The notes beneath the pieces were generated by a model. The model was not told the DNA's origin, did not search any database, and saw only the letters and a program-made list of their open reading frames with translations. Source: Ahrensia marina (GTDB lineage: Bacteria > Pseudomonadota > Alphaproteobacteria > Rhizobiales > Rhizobiaceae). From it: DNA of 64,000 bases. Made by a program: the position numbers and the translations under genes. This document shows, piece after piece, positions 56,626 through 64,000 of the stretch. Numbering within the stretch: position 1 is the stretch's first letter; the number at the start of each line of letters is the position of its first letter. The DNA lies in NCBI RefSeq assembly GCF_001293565.1, contig NZ_JXMU01000007.1, forward strand, positions 163,282-227,281, read 5' to 3'.

Positions 56626-58143
56626 ATGTTTGGTAAAAAAGGATCCGGGGGTTCATCCTTTGCAAGCGCTAAGCCGCAGGCAAAACCCGTTATAAGCGAA
56701 CCGGCGCCTAAACCGATGGAAGATATAGTCGAGCCACAGCAAGCATCAGAAGTTGTGCCGCCGTCCGTTGATGCTCCAAAAGCACCTGTAGAAGCGCCGC
56801 GTCCAAAAATGCAAGCGCCTCCTGTCGCTATGGAGCCGCCGGTAAAGAAACGCTCAAATCGGGACGATGCTTATTACGATACAAAGTCACAAGTCTTTTC
56901 AGCACTTATTGAGACGATTGACCTCTCGCAACTTGCCAAGCTGGATGGTGAAAGCGCGCGCGAAGAAATTCGTGATATCGTTAACGACATTATCGCGATT
57001 AAGAACTATGCAATGTCTATTTCCGAGCAGGAAGAATTGCTCGAAGACATTTGTAACGACGTGCTTGGTTATGGTCCGCTAGAGCCTTTACTCGCTCGTG
57101 ATGATATCGCGGATATCATGATCAACGGACCGGATGCGGCCTATATCGAGGTCAACGGCAAGGTTGTTGACGCGGGAATTCGCTTCCGCGATGGCCAGCA
57201 ATTACTTTCAATCTGCCAGCGTATCGTAAGCCAAGTTGGCCGCCGTGTTGATGAATCAAGCCCGATTTGTGATGCGCGCCTTGCTGATGGTTCTCGTGTT
57301 AACGTCATTGCGCCTCCACTGGCGATTGATGGCGCGGCGCTAACAATCCGTAAGTTTAAGAAAGACAAACTCACACTTGATCAGTTGACCAAGTTTGGTT
57401 CAATCTCGCCCGAAGGCGCGACGATATTACAGATCATTGGCCGGGTGCGCTGTAATGTTGTTATTTCCGGCGGTACCGGTTCGGGTAAAACAACACTGCT
57501 TAACTGTCTGACGAACTATGTCGATCGAGACGAGCGTGTGATTACATGCGAAGACTCTGCCGAACTGCAACTTCAGCAGCCACATGTGGTGCGCCTGGAA
57601 ACGCGCCCCCCGAACTTGGAAGGCGAAGGTCAGATCACCATGACTGACCTTGTTAAAAACTGCCTACGTATGCGCCCTGAACGTATTATCGTTGGTGAGG
57701 TTCGAGGACCGGAAGTGTTTGACCTTTTGCAGGCGATGAACACCGGCCATGACGGTTCAATGGGTACAATTCACGCCAACACCCCACGCGAGTGTCTAAG
57801 CCGTATGGAATCAATGATTGCCATGGGCGGATATTCACTCCCGCAAAGGACAGTGCGTGAAATCATTTGCGGTTCTGTAGATGTTATCATTCAGGCTGCG
57901 CGTCTGCGTGACGGCTCTCGGCGCATTACCCACATTACTGAAGTTATCGGTATGGAGGGTGATGTCATCATTACTCAGGATTTGATGTTGTATGACATAA
58001 CCGGCGAAGACGCTGATGGAAAATTCATCGGTAAGCACCGTTCAACAGGTGTTGGTCGGCCGCAAATGTGGGAGCGCGCACGTTACTTCAACGAAGAAAA
58101 ACGTCTCGCAGAAGCATTGGATGCAATGGAGGTGATTGAATGA
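56626..58143 (+). CDS. cpaF: CpaF pilus secretion ATPase (TadA)
   Basis: The 505-residue AAA+-like ATPase drives Flp pilus extension. After a Pro/Ala-rich N-terminal arm (about 1-80) come the N-domain and the ATPase domain with Walker [10 protein letters not shown] (about 284-292), Asp box, Walker [16 protein letters not shown] and His box [13 protein letters not shown]. It overlaps tadB by 4 bases (ATGA). Confidence 0.95.
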   Translation: MFGKKGSGGSSFASAKPQAKPVISEPAPKPMEDIVEPQQASEVVPPSVDAPKAPVEAPRPKMQAPPVAMEPPVKKRSNRDDAYYDTKSQVFSALIETIDLSQLAKLDGESAREEIRDIVNDIIAIKNYAMSISEQEELLEDICNDVLGYGPLEPLLARDDIADIMINGPDAAYIEVNGKVVDAGIRFRDGQQLLSICQRIVSQVGRRVDESSPICDARLADGSRVNVIAPPLAIDGAALTIRKFKKDKLTLDQLTKFGSISPEGATILQIIGRVRCNVVISGGTGSGKTTLLNCLTNYVDRDERVITCEDSAELQLQQPHVVRLETRPPNLEGEGQITMTDLVKNCLRMRPERIIVGEVRGPEVFDLLQAMNTGHDGSMGTIHANTPRECLSRMESMIAMGGYSLPQRTVREIICGSVDVIIQAARLRDGSRRITHITEVIGMEGDVIITQDLMLYDITGEDADGKFIGKHRSTGVGRPQMWERARYFNEEKRLAEALDAMEVIE

Positions 58144-59156
58144 TCTTCGGTCTGACACCTATTGCATGGGCGGTTATGGCGCTTGCCGGATTTGGTATCG
58201 GCGGCGTCATGTACGCGTTAATGCTTCCATCCCTTCAGGCAGAGAAAAACCGTAAGCGACGTATGTCGAAGGTTAAATCCGTAAAGACAGATTCAGCTTC
58301 AAAGCGCGCCGAGGTTGACCGTGCGAATGAAGGACAGAAACGCCGCAAACAAATCACTGAATCGTTGAACGAGCTTGATGAACGCAACAAAGCACGTGAA
58401 AAAAATACGACCAAACCAAACCTGAAAACACAAATCTTGCAAGCAGGTTTGAAGCTCGAACTCCGAATGTTTTATATTTACTCGGCGGTCGTTGGTGGCG
58501 GCGCAGCGCTTACGGCGCTGATTTTTGGCGTTCCGCCAATATATTGTATTGGTATCGCATTTGCAGCAGGGCTGGGTTTGCCGCGCTGGGTGATTTCATA
58601 TCTGCGCAAGCGCCGTATTAAAAACTTTCTGGCTGAATTTCCAAACTCAATTGATATCATCGTGCGCGCGATCAAATCCGGATTGCCTCTCAATGATGGA
58701 TTGCGACTTATTGCAACCGAAGCGCGGGAGCCGGTACAGACCGAGTTCCGGCGCATAATTGAATCGCAACAGCTGGGTATGTCTGTACCTGAAGCGTGTT
58801 TGCGCATGTATCAGACAATGCCGTGCCCAGAGGCGAACTTCTTTGCGATCGTTATTCAGATTCAATCGCAAGCCGGCGGTAACTTGTCTGAAGCGCTGGG
58901 AAACCTTTCAGCTGTTTTGCGGTCCCGTGCACAAATGAAAGCGAAGGTAGCCGCGATGTCTATGGAGGCAAAAGCTTCCGCTGCAATTATTGCTGCGCTT
59001 CCTCCGATTGTTATGGTCCTGGTTCACTTTAGCAGCCCAGAATATATCGCCTTACTTTTCACGACAAACACGGGGTACATGATCCTTGGCGTGTCCGCTG
59101 TGTGGATGTCCATTGGTGTGTTTGTGATGCGACAAATGATCAACTTTGAAGTGTAA
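58140..59156 (+). CDS. tadB: TadB inner-membrane platform protein (CpaG)
   Basis: The 338-residue protein has one N-terminal helix, a basic charged region (about 25-95), a helix pair and the T2SSF domain (FLAEFPNSIDIIVRAIKSGLPLNDGLRLIATEA), with C-terminal membrane helices. With TadC it makes the inner-membrane platform on which CpaF acts. Its start overlaps the cpaF stop. Confidence 0.92.
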   Translation: MIFGLTPIAWAVMALAGFGIGGVMYALMLPSLQAEKNRKRRMSKVKSVKTDSASKRAEVDRANEGQKRRKQITESLNELDERNKAREKNTTKPNLKTQILQAGLKLELRMFYIYSAVVGGGAALTALIFGVPPIYCIGIAFAAGLGLPRWVISYLRKRRIKNFLAEFPNSIDIIVRAIKSGLPLNDGLRLIATEAREPVQTEFRRIIESQQLGMSVPEACLRMYQTMPCPEANFFAIVIQIQSQAGGNLSEALGNLSAVLRSRAQMKAKVAAMSMEAKASAAIIAALPPIVMVLVHFSSPEYIALLFTTNTGYMILGVSAVWMSIGVFVMRQMINFEV

Positions 59157-59168
59157 GGGAGCGAATTG

Positions 59169-60170
59169 ATGTCTTCAGATATTGTAGAATTACTAACTTC
59201 CGGTCAGTTCTTGATTGCTGTTCTGGTCGCGATCAGTGTTTTTGCTACTATTTTTACACTTCTAGCGCCTGTTTTGGGCGGTAATGAATTGAAGAACCGG
59301 ATGAAATCGGTCGCAACGGAGCGTGATGAAATTCGCGCTCGCGAACGTGCGCGTCTGGCATCTGAAAAGCAAAACGGCCGCGTTTCTTTGCGCGTGGATG
59401 ACAAGAAAAAGACCGGTGTTGGGTCCATCGTTGAACGCTTGGATCTGAAAAAAGCACTTGCTGATGACAAGACAGTTGCGAATTTGCGTGCCGCAGGTTT
59501 TCGCGGTCAACGTCCGCTGAATTTGTTTCTGTTCATGCGTTTGGTTTTGCCATTTGCAGCATTTTCAGCCGGACTTTTTTATGCGTTCGTACTGGGCGGT
59601 TTTGCCGACAAAGCAACAAATATGAAAATCATATATTGCCTTGGCTTTGCTGCCGCGGGCTTTTACGCGCCTAACATTTATGTGAATAATAAAGCATCAC
59701 AGCGTAAAACATCGATCAGTAAAGCATGGCCGGACGCTCTGGACTTGCTGCTGATTTGTGTGGAATCCGGCATGTCAATTGAAGCAGGGTTTCGCAAGGT
59801 GGCAACTGAGATCGGCTCTCAATCCACCGCGCTTGCAGAAGAAATGGTGCTGGTTGGCGCAGAACTTTCATTTCTTTCAGAGCGCAAAAAGGCCTATGAG
59901 AATCTGCATATGCGCACCGGACTGGAAGCGGTAAAAGGCGTCTCGCAAGCGCTTATTCAGGCCGAGCGTTATGGTACGCCTGTGGGCCAGGCGCTACGTG
60001 TGCTTGCCAATGAAAGTCGCCAAATGAGACTGAATGCTGCCGAGAAAAAAGCAGCGGCTCTGCCGCCAAAGCTGACAGTGCCGATGATCCTGTTTTTCTT
60101 ACCGGTCTTGTTCGGTGTTATCCTCGGGCCGGCAGGTATCCAGATTTCTCAGCGCGGTGGTATCTTCTAA
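59169..60170 (+). CDS. tadC: TadC inner-membrane platform protein (CpaH)
   Basis: The 333-residue T2SSF-domain protein pairs with TadB. It shows the same core (SKAWPDALDLLLICVESGMSIEAGFRKVATEIG) followed by membrane helices ending VILGPAGIQ. AAGGGAG precedes the ATG at 59169; a TTG three bases earlier is less likely. A strong hairpin terminator follows and ends the operon. Confidence 0.92.
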   Translation: MSSDIVELLTSGQFLIAVLVAISVFATIFTLLAPVLGGNELKNRMKSVATERDEIRARERARLASEKQNGRVSLRVDDKKKTGVGSIVERLDLKKALADDKTVANLRAAGFRGQRPLNLFLFMRLVLPFAAFSAGLFYAFVLGGFADKATNMKIIYCLGFAAAGFYAPNIYVNNKASQRKTSISKAWPDALDLLLICVESGMSIEAGFRKVATEIGSQSTALAEEMVLVGAELSFLSERKKAYENLHMRTGLEAVKGVSQALIQAERYGTPVGQALRVLANESRQMRLNAAEKKAAALPPKLTVPMILFFLPVLFGVILGPAGIQISQRGGIF

Positions 60171-60208
60171 GGTACAAGCAGCCAACCGTAACATCACTAA
60201 ATCAAACG

Positions 60209-60247
60209 AAAAGCCCCTCTTCCGGCATTTCCGGAAGAGGGGCTTTT
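60209..60247. terminator. Bidirectional terminator between tadC and tadD
   Basis: A perfect 15-bp stem (60211-60225 with 60231-60245) and a CATTT loop lie between the convergent genes, with T runs on the plus strand and, less so, on the minus strand. Confidence 0.93.
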
Positions 60248-60296
60248 TACGTATGAGAATTCTCTAGGCTTACAGAATAGAAGAAAAGAACGGTTC

Positions 60297-61121
60297 TTAT
60301 TTAGCGCTCTTTTTATCTTCTTCTTTGATCATGTTCCAAGCGTTTTGCTGCGATAGGATTTTACGCAAATATTCGACATTGGCCTGTGCCTGCTGCGGAG
60401 AAAGTTCACGCTTGGCAATTGCCATTGCTTCATCGAAACGGCCTTGCAGACCAACAACCATAGCAAGGTTTTGACGTACGCGGCTGTCAGCGGTTGGCTG
60501 TTGAACTGCTTCACGCAAATAACGCTCTGCCGTCGACATATCATTGACCAGCAAATGACTGATGGCGAGGTTGGAAAGAATTGATGGTTCGCTCGGGCGT
60601 ATTTGAAGCGCCTTTTGATAAAGAGCGCGCGCTTCTTCGGGGCGACCGGTCTGGTCGTAAACAGCACCTTCTGCCGATATCAAACGCCAGTCGGGACGCG
60701 TCGGGTCCTGAGCGCGTTGAATAGCATCAAGTGCGGCCGTAAACTGTCCGGCACCGGCAAGTGCTTTGCCATAGGCAGCAAGAACGTCGCGGTCGTTAGG
60801 GTGTAAAATAGCTGTCTTGCGCATGACAGCGACAGCTTGTTCATTGTGATTGTTGGCGCGCAGGATTGAGGCATATTGCATCGCGACGGCTTTGTTCTTT
60901 GGGTCGCGTTCATAAATTCTGCCGTATGAATCCACTGATTGTGAAAGTTCAGCCGCATTCATTTGTTCGACTGGCTTGGTGCGGCTGCTGATCGATCCCG
61001 TTGTACGGCTATCTGTTGCGCATCCTGCAATCGTTGCACTGAGTAAAAATGTACTAAATACAGATAACAATGCACGTTTTCGCGCCGTTGGAAATGCCAA
61101 TGTGCGTTTTTCAAGCCCCAT
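60297..61121 (-). CDS. tadD: TadD TPR lipoprotein
   Basis: The 274-residue protein has a lipobox (TIAGCAT, Cys near residue 34) and tetratricopeptide repeats from about 60 to 240 (for example ARALYQKALQIRPSEPSILSNLAISHLLVNDMSTAERYLREA). TadD is a pilotin-like lipoprotein needed for secretin assembly or pilus output. It is on the minus strand, convergent with the tadC end, with its own promoter near 61150-61220. Confidence 0.85.
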   Translation of the reverse strand: MGLEKRTLAFPTARKRALLSVFSTFLLSATIAGCATDSRTTGSISSRTKPVEQMNAAELSQSVDSYGRIYERDPKNKAVAMQYASILRANNHNEQAVAVMRKTAILHPNDRDVLAAYGKALAGAGQFTAALDAIQRAQDPTRPDWRLISAEGAVYDQTGRPEEARALYQKALQIRPSEPSILSNLAISHLLVNDMSTAERYLREAVQQPTADSRVRQNLAMVVGLQGRFDEAMAIAKRELSPQQAQANVEYLRKILSQQNAWNMIKEEDKKSAK

Positions 61122-61197
61122 AATGATCTCCTTGCTGCTTAATTTGCGAAACCACGCGATCCGGACTCAATGCCCCTTCATTTTAATCAATATTCTG

Positions 61198-61218
61198 TTA
61201 ACCCTAATGGATGGTTAA
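61198..61218. promoter_or_regulatory. CtrA-like inverted site between tadD and the M17 peptidase
   Basis: TTAACC (61198-61203) and GGTTAA (61213-61218) form an inverted pair; the second half reads ATGGTTAA, the complement of TTAACCAT. It lies 77 bases before tadD and about 45 before the aminopeptidase start. Confidence 0.4.
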
Positions 61219-61260
61219 CAGCCGACGATGGCGTGGAAGTTGAAACGTAGGAGCCTTAAA

Positions 61261-62631
61261 TTGGACAATTTATTTGTAACCGCAGCCCATAAAAACGAGA
61301 AAGTACTGGCGGTACACTGCGTCTCAAAGAAAGACATTGGTGCGATACCCAAACATGCGAAATCATGGGCAGATTTGAACGGATTTGATGGTGCTGTCGG
61401 CTATGTGCTGCTGGTACCGGCGCAAAGCGGTGAGGGCTTAGATTCAGCTCTTTTGGGGATTGGAGAAGGGGATGATCCTTTTGTAACCGGCGCATTGGCA
61501 GATAAACTGCCTGACGGACCGTTCTCTTTTGCATCGCTAGCGGGGCTTGATAATCGGTTGGCTGCAATCGGATTCGGTCTGGGGAGTTACCGGTTTGACG
61601 TTTATAAAAAAATAAACCGCCGCCAACCGCAATTGGTATTGGATGATGCGCTCAACCGTGATGACATTTTGCGTCAGGTTCAATCAAGCTTCCTTGCCCG
61701 CGATCTTATCAATACGCCTGCAGATGATATGGGGCCGGACGAGATTGAAGGTGCCAGTCGTAAACTCGCCAAAAAATACAAGGCAACCATAAAAGTCATC
61801 AAGGGTGATGATTTGCTATCGAAAAACTTCCCGATGATACACGCGGTTGGACGTGCGGCGACCAAAGCACCGCGTTTGATTGACATGAGTTGGGGCGATA
61901 AAAAAGCACCGAAGCTAACACTGGTTGGTAAAGGCGTCGCTTTTGATACCGGCGGCCTTGATATCAAGCCCGCGAGTTCAATGCGTAATATGAAAAAAGA
62001 TATGGGCGGCGCTGCGAATGTATTGGCTCTTGCGCGTATCATTATGGACGCCAAGCTAAACGTGCGTCTGCGCGTTCTAATCCCCGCTGTCGAAAATGCC
62101 ATTGCCGGCAATGCATTCCGGCCGGGCGATATATTGAGAAGCCGAAAAGGTTTAACGGTAGAAATCGGCCATACAGATGCTGAAGGCCGTCTCGTGCTTG
62201 GCGATGCTCTGGCACTGGCCTGTGAAGAAAAACCGGACCTTGTCATCGATATGGCAACACTGACCGGAGCAGCGCGTGTGGCGCTTGGGCCTGAGTTGCC
62301 GCCTTATTATACCAATGATAAAAGCTTTGCTTCTGCAGTGGACGAAGCTGCCCTGTCTGAACGGGATCCGTTATGGCGTATGCCGCTCTGGCAGAGTTAT
62401 AATAAGGCTCTGGCGTCAAATGTTGCCGATCTTAATAATGTCACCACCGATGGCTTTGCCGGTTCAATTACAGCCGGACTGTTCCTGGAGCGCTTTGTCG
62501 AACCAGCGATAAGCTGGGCGCATTTCGATATCTTTGGCTGGAACCCAAGTAAGAAGCCTCATTCTCCTATAGGCGGTGAGGCACAGTGCATTCGTGCGAT
62601 CTTCGCATCATTGCAGAAACGATACACATAA
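61261..62631 (+). CDS. Leucyl aminopeptidase family (M17) peptidase
   Basis: The enzyme is a dizinc cytosolic aminopeptidase. It shows LVGKGVAFDTGGLDIKP (Lys, Asp), MKKDMGGAANVLAL (Asp) and the HTDAEGRLVLGDAL signature (Asp, Glu, Arg; the usual NTDAEGRL has His in place of Asn here). Alternative starts are TTG 61261, with TAGGAG 7 bases upstream, and ATG 61228 without one; the former is taken, giving about 456 residues. It leads a group with a MarR regulator and an NlpC/P60 hydrolase that rhizobia keep together. Confidence 0.88.
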   Translation: MDNLFVTAAHKNEKVLAVHCVSKKDIGAIPKHAKSWADLNGFDGAVGYVLLVPAQSGEGLDSALLGIGEGDDPFVTGALADKLPDGPFSFASLAGLDNRLAAIGFGLGSYRFDVYKKINRRQPQLVLDDALNRDDILRQVQSSFLARDLINTPADDMGPDEIEGASRKLAKKYKATIKVIKGDDLLSKNFPMIHAVGRAATKAPRLIDMSWGDKKAPKLTLVGKGVAFDTGGLDIKPASSMRNMKKDMGGAANVLALARIIMDAKLNVRLRVLIPAVENAIAGNAFRPGDILRSRKGLTVEIGHTDAEGRLVLGDALALACEEKPDLVIDMATLTGAARVALGPELPPYYTNDKSFASAVDEAALSERDPLWRMPLWQSYNKALASNVADLNNVTTDGFAGSITAGLFLERFVEPAISWAHFDIFGWNPSKKPHSPIGGEAQCIRAIFASLQKRYT

Positions 62632-62720
62632 AGCGGTGCATTAATCCGCTTATGCTTGCGTAAAGGTCTATCATTCGCGCATATTAGTTCGGCCCCGTAA
62701 TGGTACATGGCTGAGCTTTT

Positions 62721-63071
62721 ATGCCGATAAATCTAAAACCGAGCCAAGCGCTTACGCTTTGGCACTCCGTCAACCTTGCCGAAGTGCGTGATAGCGCGCC
62801 TGATTTAACGATGCGGCAGGCAGCAATTTTGCTGACGATTTATCTTGATCCACCGCCGCATACGGTGCGCGGTCTTGCTGCGCATTTAGGTGTCTCTAAG
62901 CCGGTCATTACCCGCGCGCTGGACACGATGGGAGCGATGAAACTGGTGCGGCGTCAACGCGACCCGCGCGATCGCCGGAATGTTATCATTTCGAGAACGG
63001 TTGAGGGTGCAAACTATCTGGAACGCTTTGCTGACAATATTATCGCGAAAGGTAAGGAGCTGCCGCATTGA
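62721..63071 (+). CDS. MarR family transcriptional regulator
   Basis: The 116-residue protein has the winged-helix core (LTMRQAAILLTIYLDPPPHTVRGLAAHLGVSKPVITRALDTMGAMKLVRRQRDPRDRRNVIISRT) with the wing basic segment RDPRDRRN. It lacks long extra helices. The ligand and targets are unknown; it probably regulates its neighbours. Its stop overlaps the TTG start of the next gene. Confidence 0.82.
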   Translation: MPINLKPSQALTLWHSVNLAEVRDSAPDLTMRQAAILLTIYLDPPPHTVRGLAAHLGVSKPVITRALDTMGAMKLVRRQRDPRDRRNVIISRTVEGANYLERFADNIIAKGKELPH

Positions 63072-63940
63072 GCGAGGAACTGGATAGGCGGATTCATGCA
63101 TTTCGTGATGATCTCGCATCCGAAACGCTCAAAGGAAAAATAACCGCGGGCAAATTTGTGCGTGGGGAAAGGCGCCGCGTAAAATCTGCTGTCGTTGATA
63201 TGCGACCTGCACCGGATAAATCCATCGGCATAGATACACAGCTCATTTACGGCGATATTGTCCGTGTGTTTGATGTGGCGGAAGGCTGGGCCTGGTGCCA
63301 GTCATTGCGTGATAATTATGTTGGATATGTCGATGATAGCCAGCTTGCCAAGCGCGATATAACGGCACCGCCTTCAACACATCTGGTTTGTGTACCGCGC
63401 ACATGTTCCTATCCTGAAGCAGATATGAAAGCACCGCGCAGTAATACTTTGTCGCTGGGCACTGCATTGGCAATTATTGGTGAGGCCGAAACACGCGGCA
63501 CGCGCTATCTGGAATGTGCCGATGGTCAATTCTATGTCGCGCGACATCTTTTGCCGATCGACCAACCCGTCGATGACTATGTATCCATTGCTGAAACGCT
63601 GATCCACACGCCATATTTATGGGGCGGATCATCCGCTTTCGGTATTGATTGTTCCGGCCTTGTTCAATTGTCTCTGCTTTTGGCCGGAAAAAAGGTTCAG
63701 CGCGATTCCGATATGCAGGCAGCAGGTATCGGCACGGAACTTGGTTTTGCAACCATGAACGGTGGCTTGCAGCGCGGTGATCTTGTGTTCTGGAAAGGCC
63801 ATGTCGGTATTATGCGCGATGAGCAGGAGCTCATTCATGCCAATGGGCACACAATGAATGTGGCAATTGAAACGCTTGAAGATGCAATCGAGCGCATTGG
63901 TTATCTTTACGGGTTTCCCACGACGCTGCGCAGGCCTTAG
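63068..63940 (+). CDS. NlpC/P60 family peptidoglycan hydrolase with SH3 domains
   Basis: The 290-residue protein has an N-terminal SH3-like region (about 30-155) and a C-terminal NlpC/P60 domain with catalytic Cys in FGIDCSGLVQ, His in KGHVGIM and a third polar residue in HANGH. No signal peptide is seen, so it may act on recycled muropeptides in the cytoplasm. AAGGAG lies before the TTG start, which overlaps the MarR stop. Confidence 0.88.
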   Translation: MSEELDRRIHAFRDDLASETLKGKITAGKFVRGERRRVKSAVVDMRPAPDKSIGIDTQLIYGDIVRVFDVAEGWAWCQSLRDNYVGYVDDSQLAKRDITAPPSTHLVCVPRTCSYPEADMKAPRSNTLSLGTALAIIGEAETRGTRYLECADGQFYVARHLLPIDQPVDDYVSIAETLIHTPYLWGGSSAFGIDCSGLVQLSLLLAGKKVQRDSDMQAAGIGTELGFATMNGGLQRGDLVFWKGHVGIMRDEQELIHANGHTMNVAIETLEDAIERIGYLYGFPTTLRRP

Positions 63941-63979
63941 AGCGTGTCTGCGTTTCGCTGAATCGCATTCACGCTCTAA
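63937..63979. repeat. Long imperfect palindrome at the end of the NlpC/P60 gene
   Basis: TTAGAGCGTG (63937-63946) and CACGCTCTAA (63970-63979) are perfect inverted arms that include the stop codon of the gene; inner pairs TGCG/CGCA and TTC/GAA extend the stem. The outer TTAGAGC-N-GCTCTAA form recalls palindromic elements scattered through Rhizobiales genomes. It may also end transcription. Confidence 0.7.
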
Positions 63980-64000
63980 CCCTTTGATTTGCCGCATGTC

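Noticed and set aside
1..64000. Search for tRNA, rRNA, CRISPR, prophage, insertion sequences and toxin-antitoxin pairs
   Set aside because: None was recognised by reading; a covariance or profile search would be needed to exclude short tRNAs with certainty.

Overview
The window reads as a chromosomal segment of an alphaproteobacterium of the order Hyphomicrobiales (Rhizobiales). The evidence is gene content and order: an irr gene divergent from fabA-fabB-fabI, rpsO-pnp, dnaA beside rpsT, dnaN-recF, dnaK-dnaJ followed by a PmtA-type methyltransferase gene, a membrane-bound ferritin MbfA with a perfect Irr-box, a Class II PHA depolymerase with a catalytic Cys, and a complete Tad/Flp pilus operon with candidate CtrA sites. 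Base composition looks moderate, near 47-50 % G+C by eye, lower than most soil rhizobia, and would suit a marine member of the group. The genus cannot be named from the sequence. I see no tRNA, rRNA, CRISPR array, prophage or insertion sequence, and coding density is high.

Layout. 1-4190: a partial acetyltransferase, rpsO, pnp with a structured leader, and an RsmC/RlmG-type methyltransferase. 4211-9657: a GGDEF/EAL protein with a degenerate GGDEF motif, the fabA-fabB-fabI unsaturated fatty acid operon, irr, and an SH3-domain exported protein. 9819-16785: a hydroxyacid dehydrogenase, a membrane-anchored Ala/Lys/Pro-rich protein with a helix-hairpin-helix tail, then moeB-like, recF, dnaN and dnaA. 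16786-20915: the dnaA upstream region with a dense GANTC cluster, rpsT, an enoyl-CoA hydratase, mutM and deoB. 21010-23774: an orphan PhnD-like binding protein and a small Tad satellite (two TadE/TadG pseudopilins plus a secretin N-domain protein). 24037-29666: a mannose-1-phosphate guanylyltransferase/epimerase-barrel fusion convergent with a 1128-residue GlmS-like protein. 30119-37314: an M20 peptidase, a class A penicillin-binding protein and two tandem TPR-sulfotransferases. 37607-45702: dnaK, dnaJ, two tandem PmtA-like methyltransferases, a flavin reductase, pyrF, a DUF1330 gene and phaZ. 45908-51028: a LapG-family cysteine protease behind tandem CtrA boxes, mbfA, a YiiX-like hydrolase, lepA and a DUF922 protease-like gene. 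51252-61121: the pilA-cpaABCDEF-tadBC operon and a divergently facing tadD. 61261-63940: an M17 aminopeptidase, a MarR regulator and an NlpC/P60 hydrolase, closed by a long palindrome.

Links between genes. Three regulatory circuits can be read directly. Irr (8622-9059) should act on the TTTAGAA-N3-TTCTAAA box in front of mbfA (47542-47558). CtrA should act on the TTAA-N7-TTAA pair in front of the LapG-like protease and on TTAACCAT sites near cpaB, the Tad satellite and tadD, so that surface attachment genes are tied to the cell cycle. CcrM methylation should touch the dnaA upstream region, which has six GANTC sites in 239 bases. The most unusual protein is the giant GlmS-like one at 26280-29666, whose insertions and roughly 300-residue C-terminal region I cannot assign.
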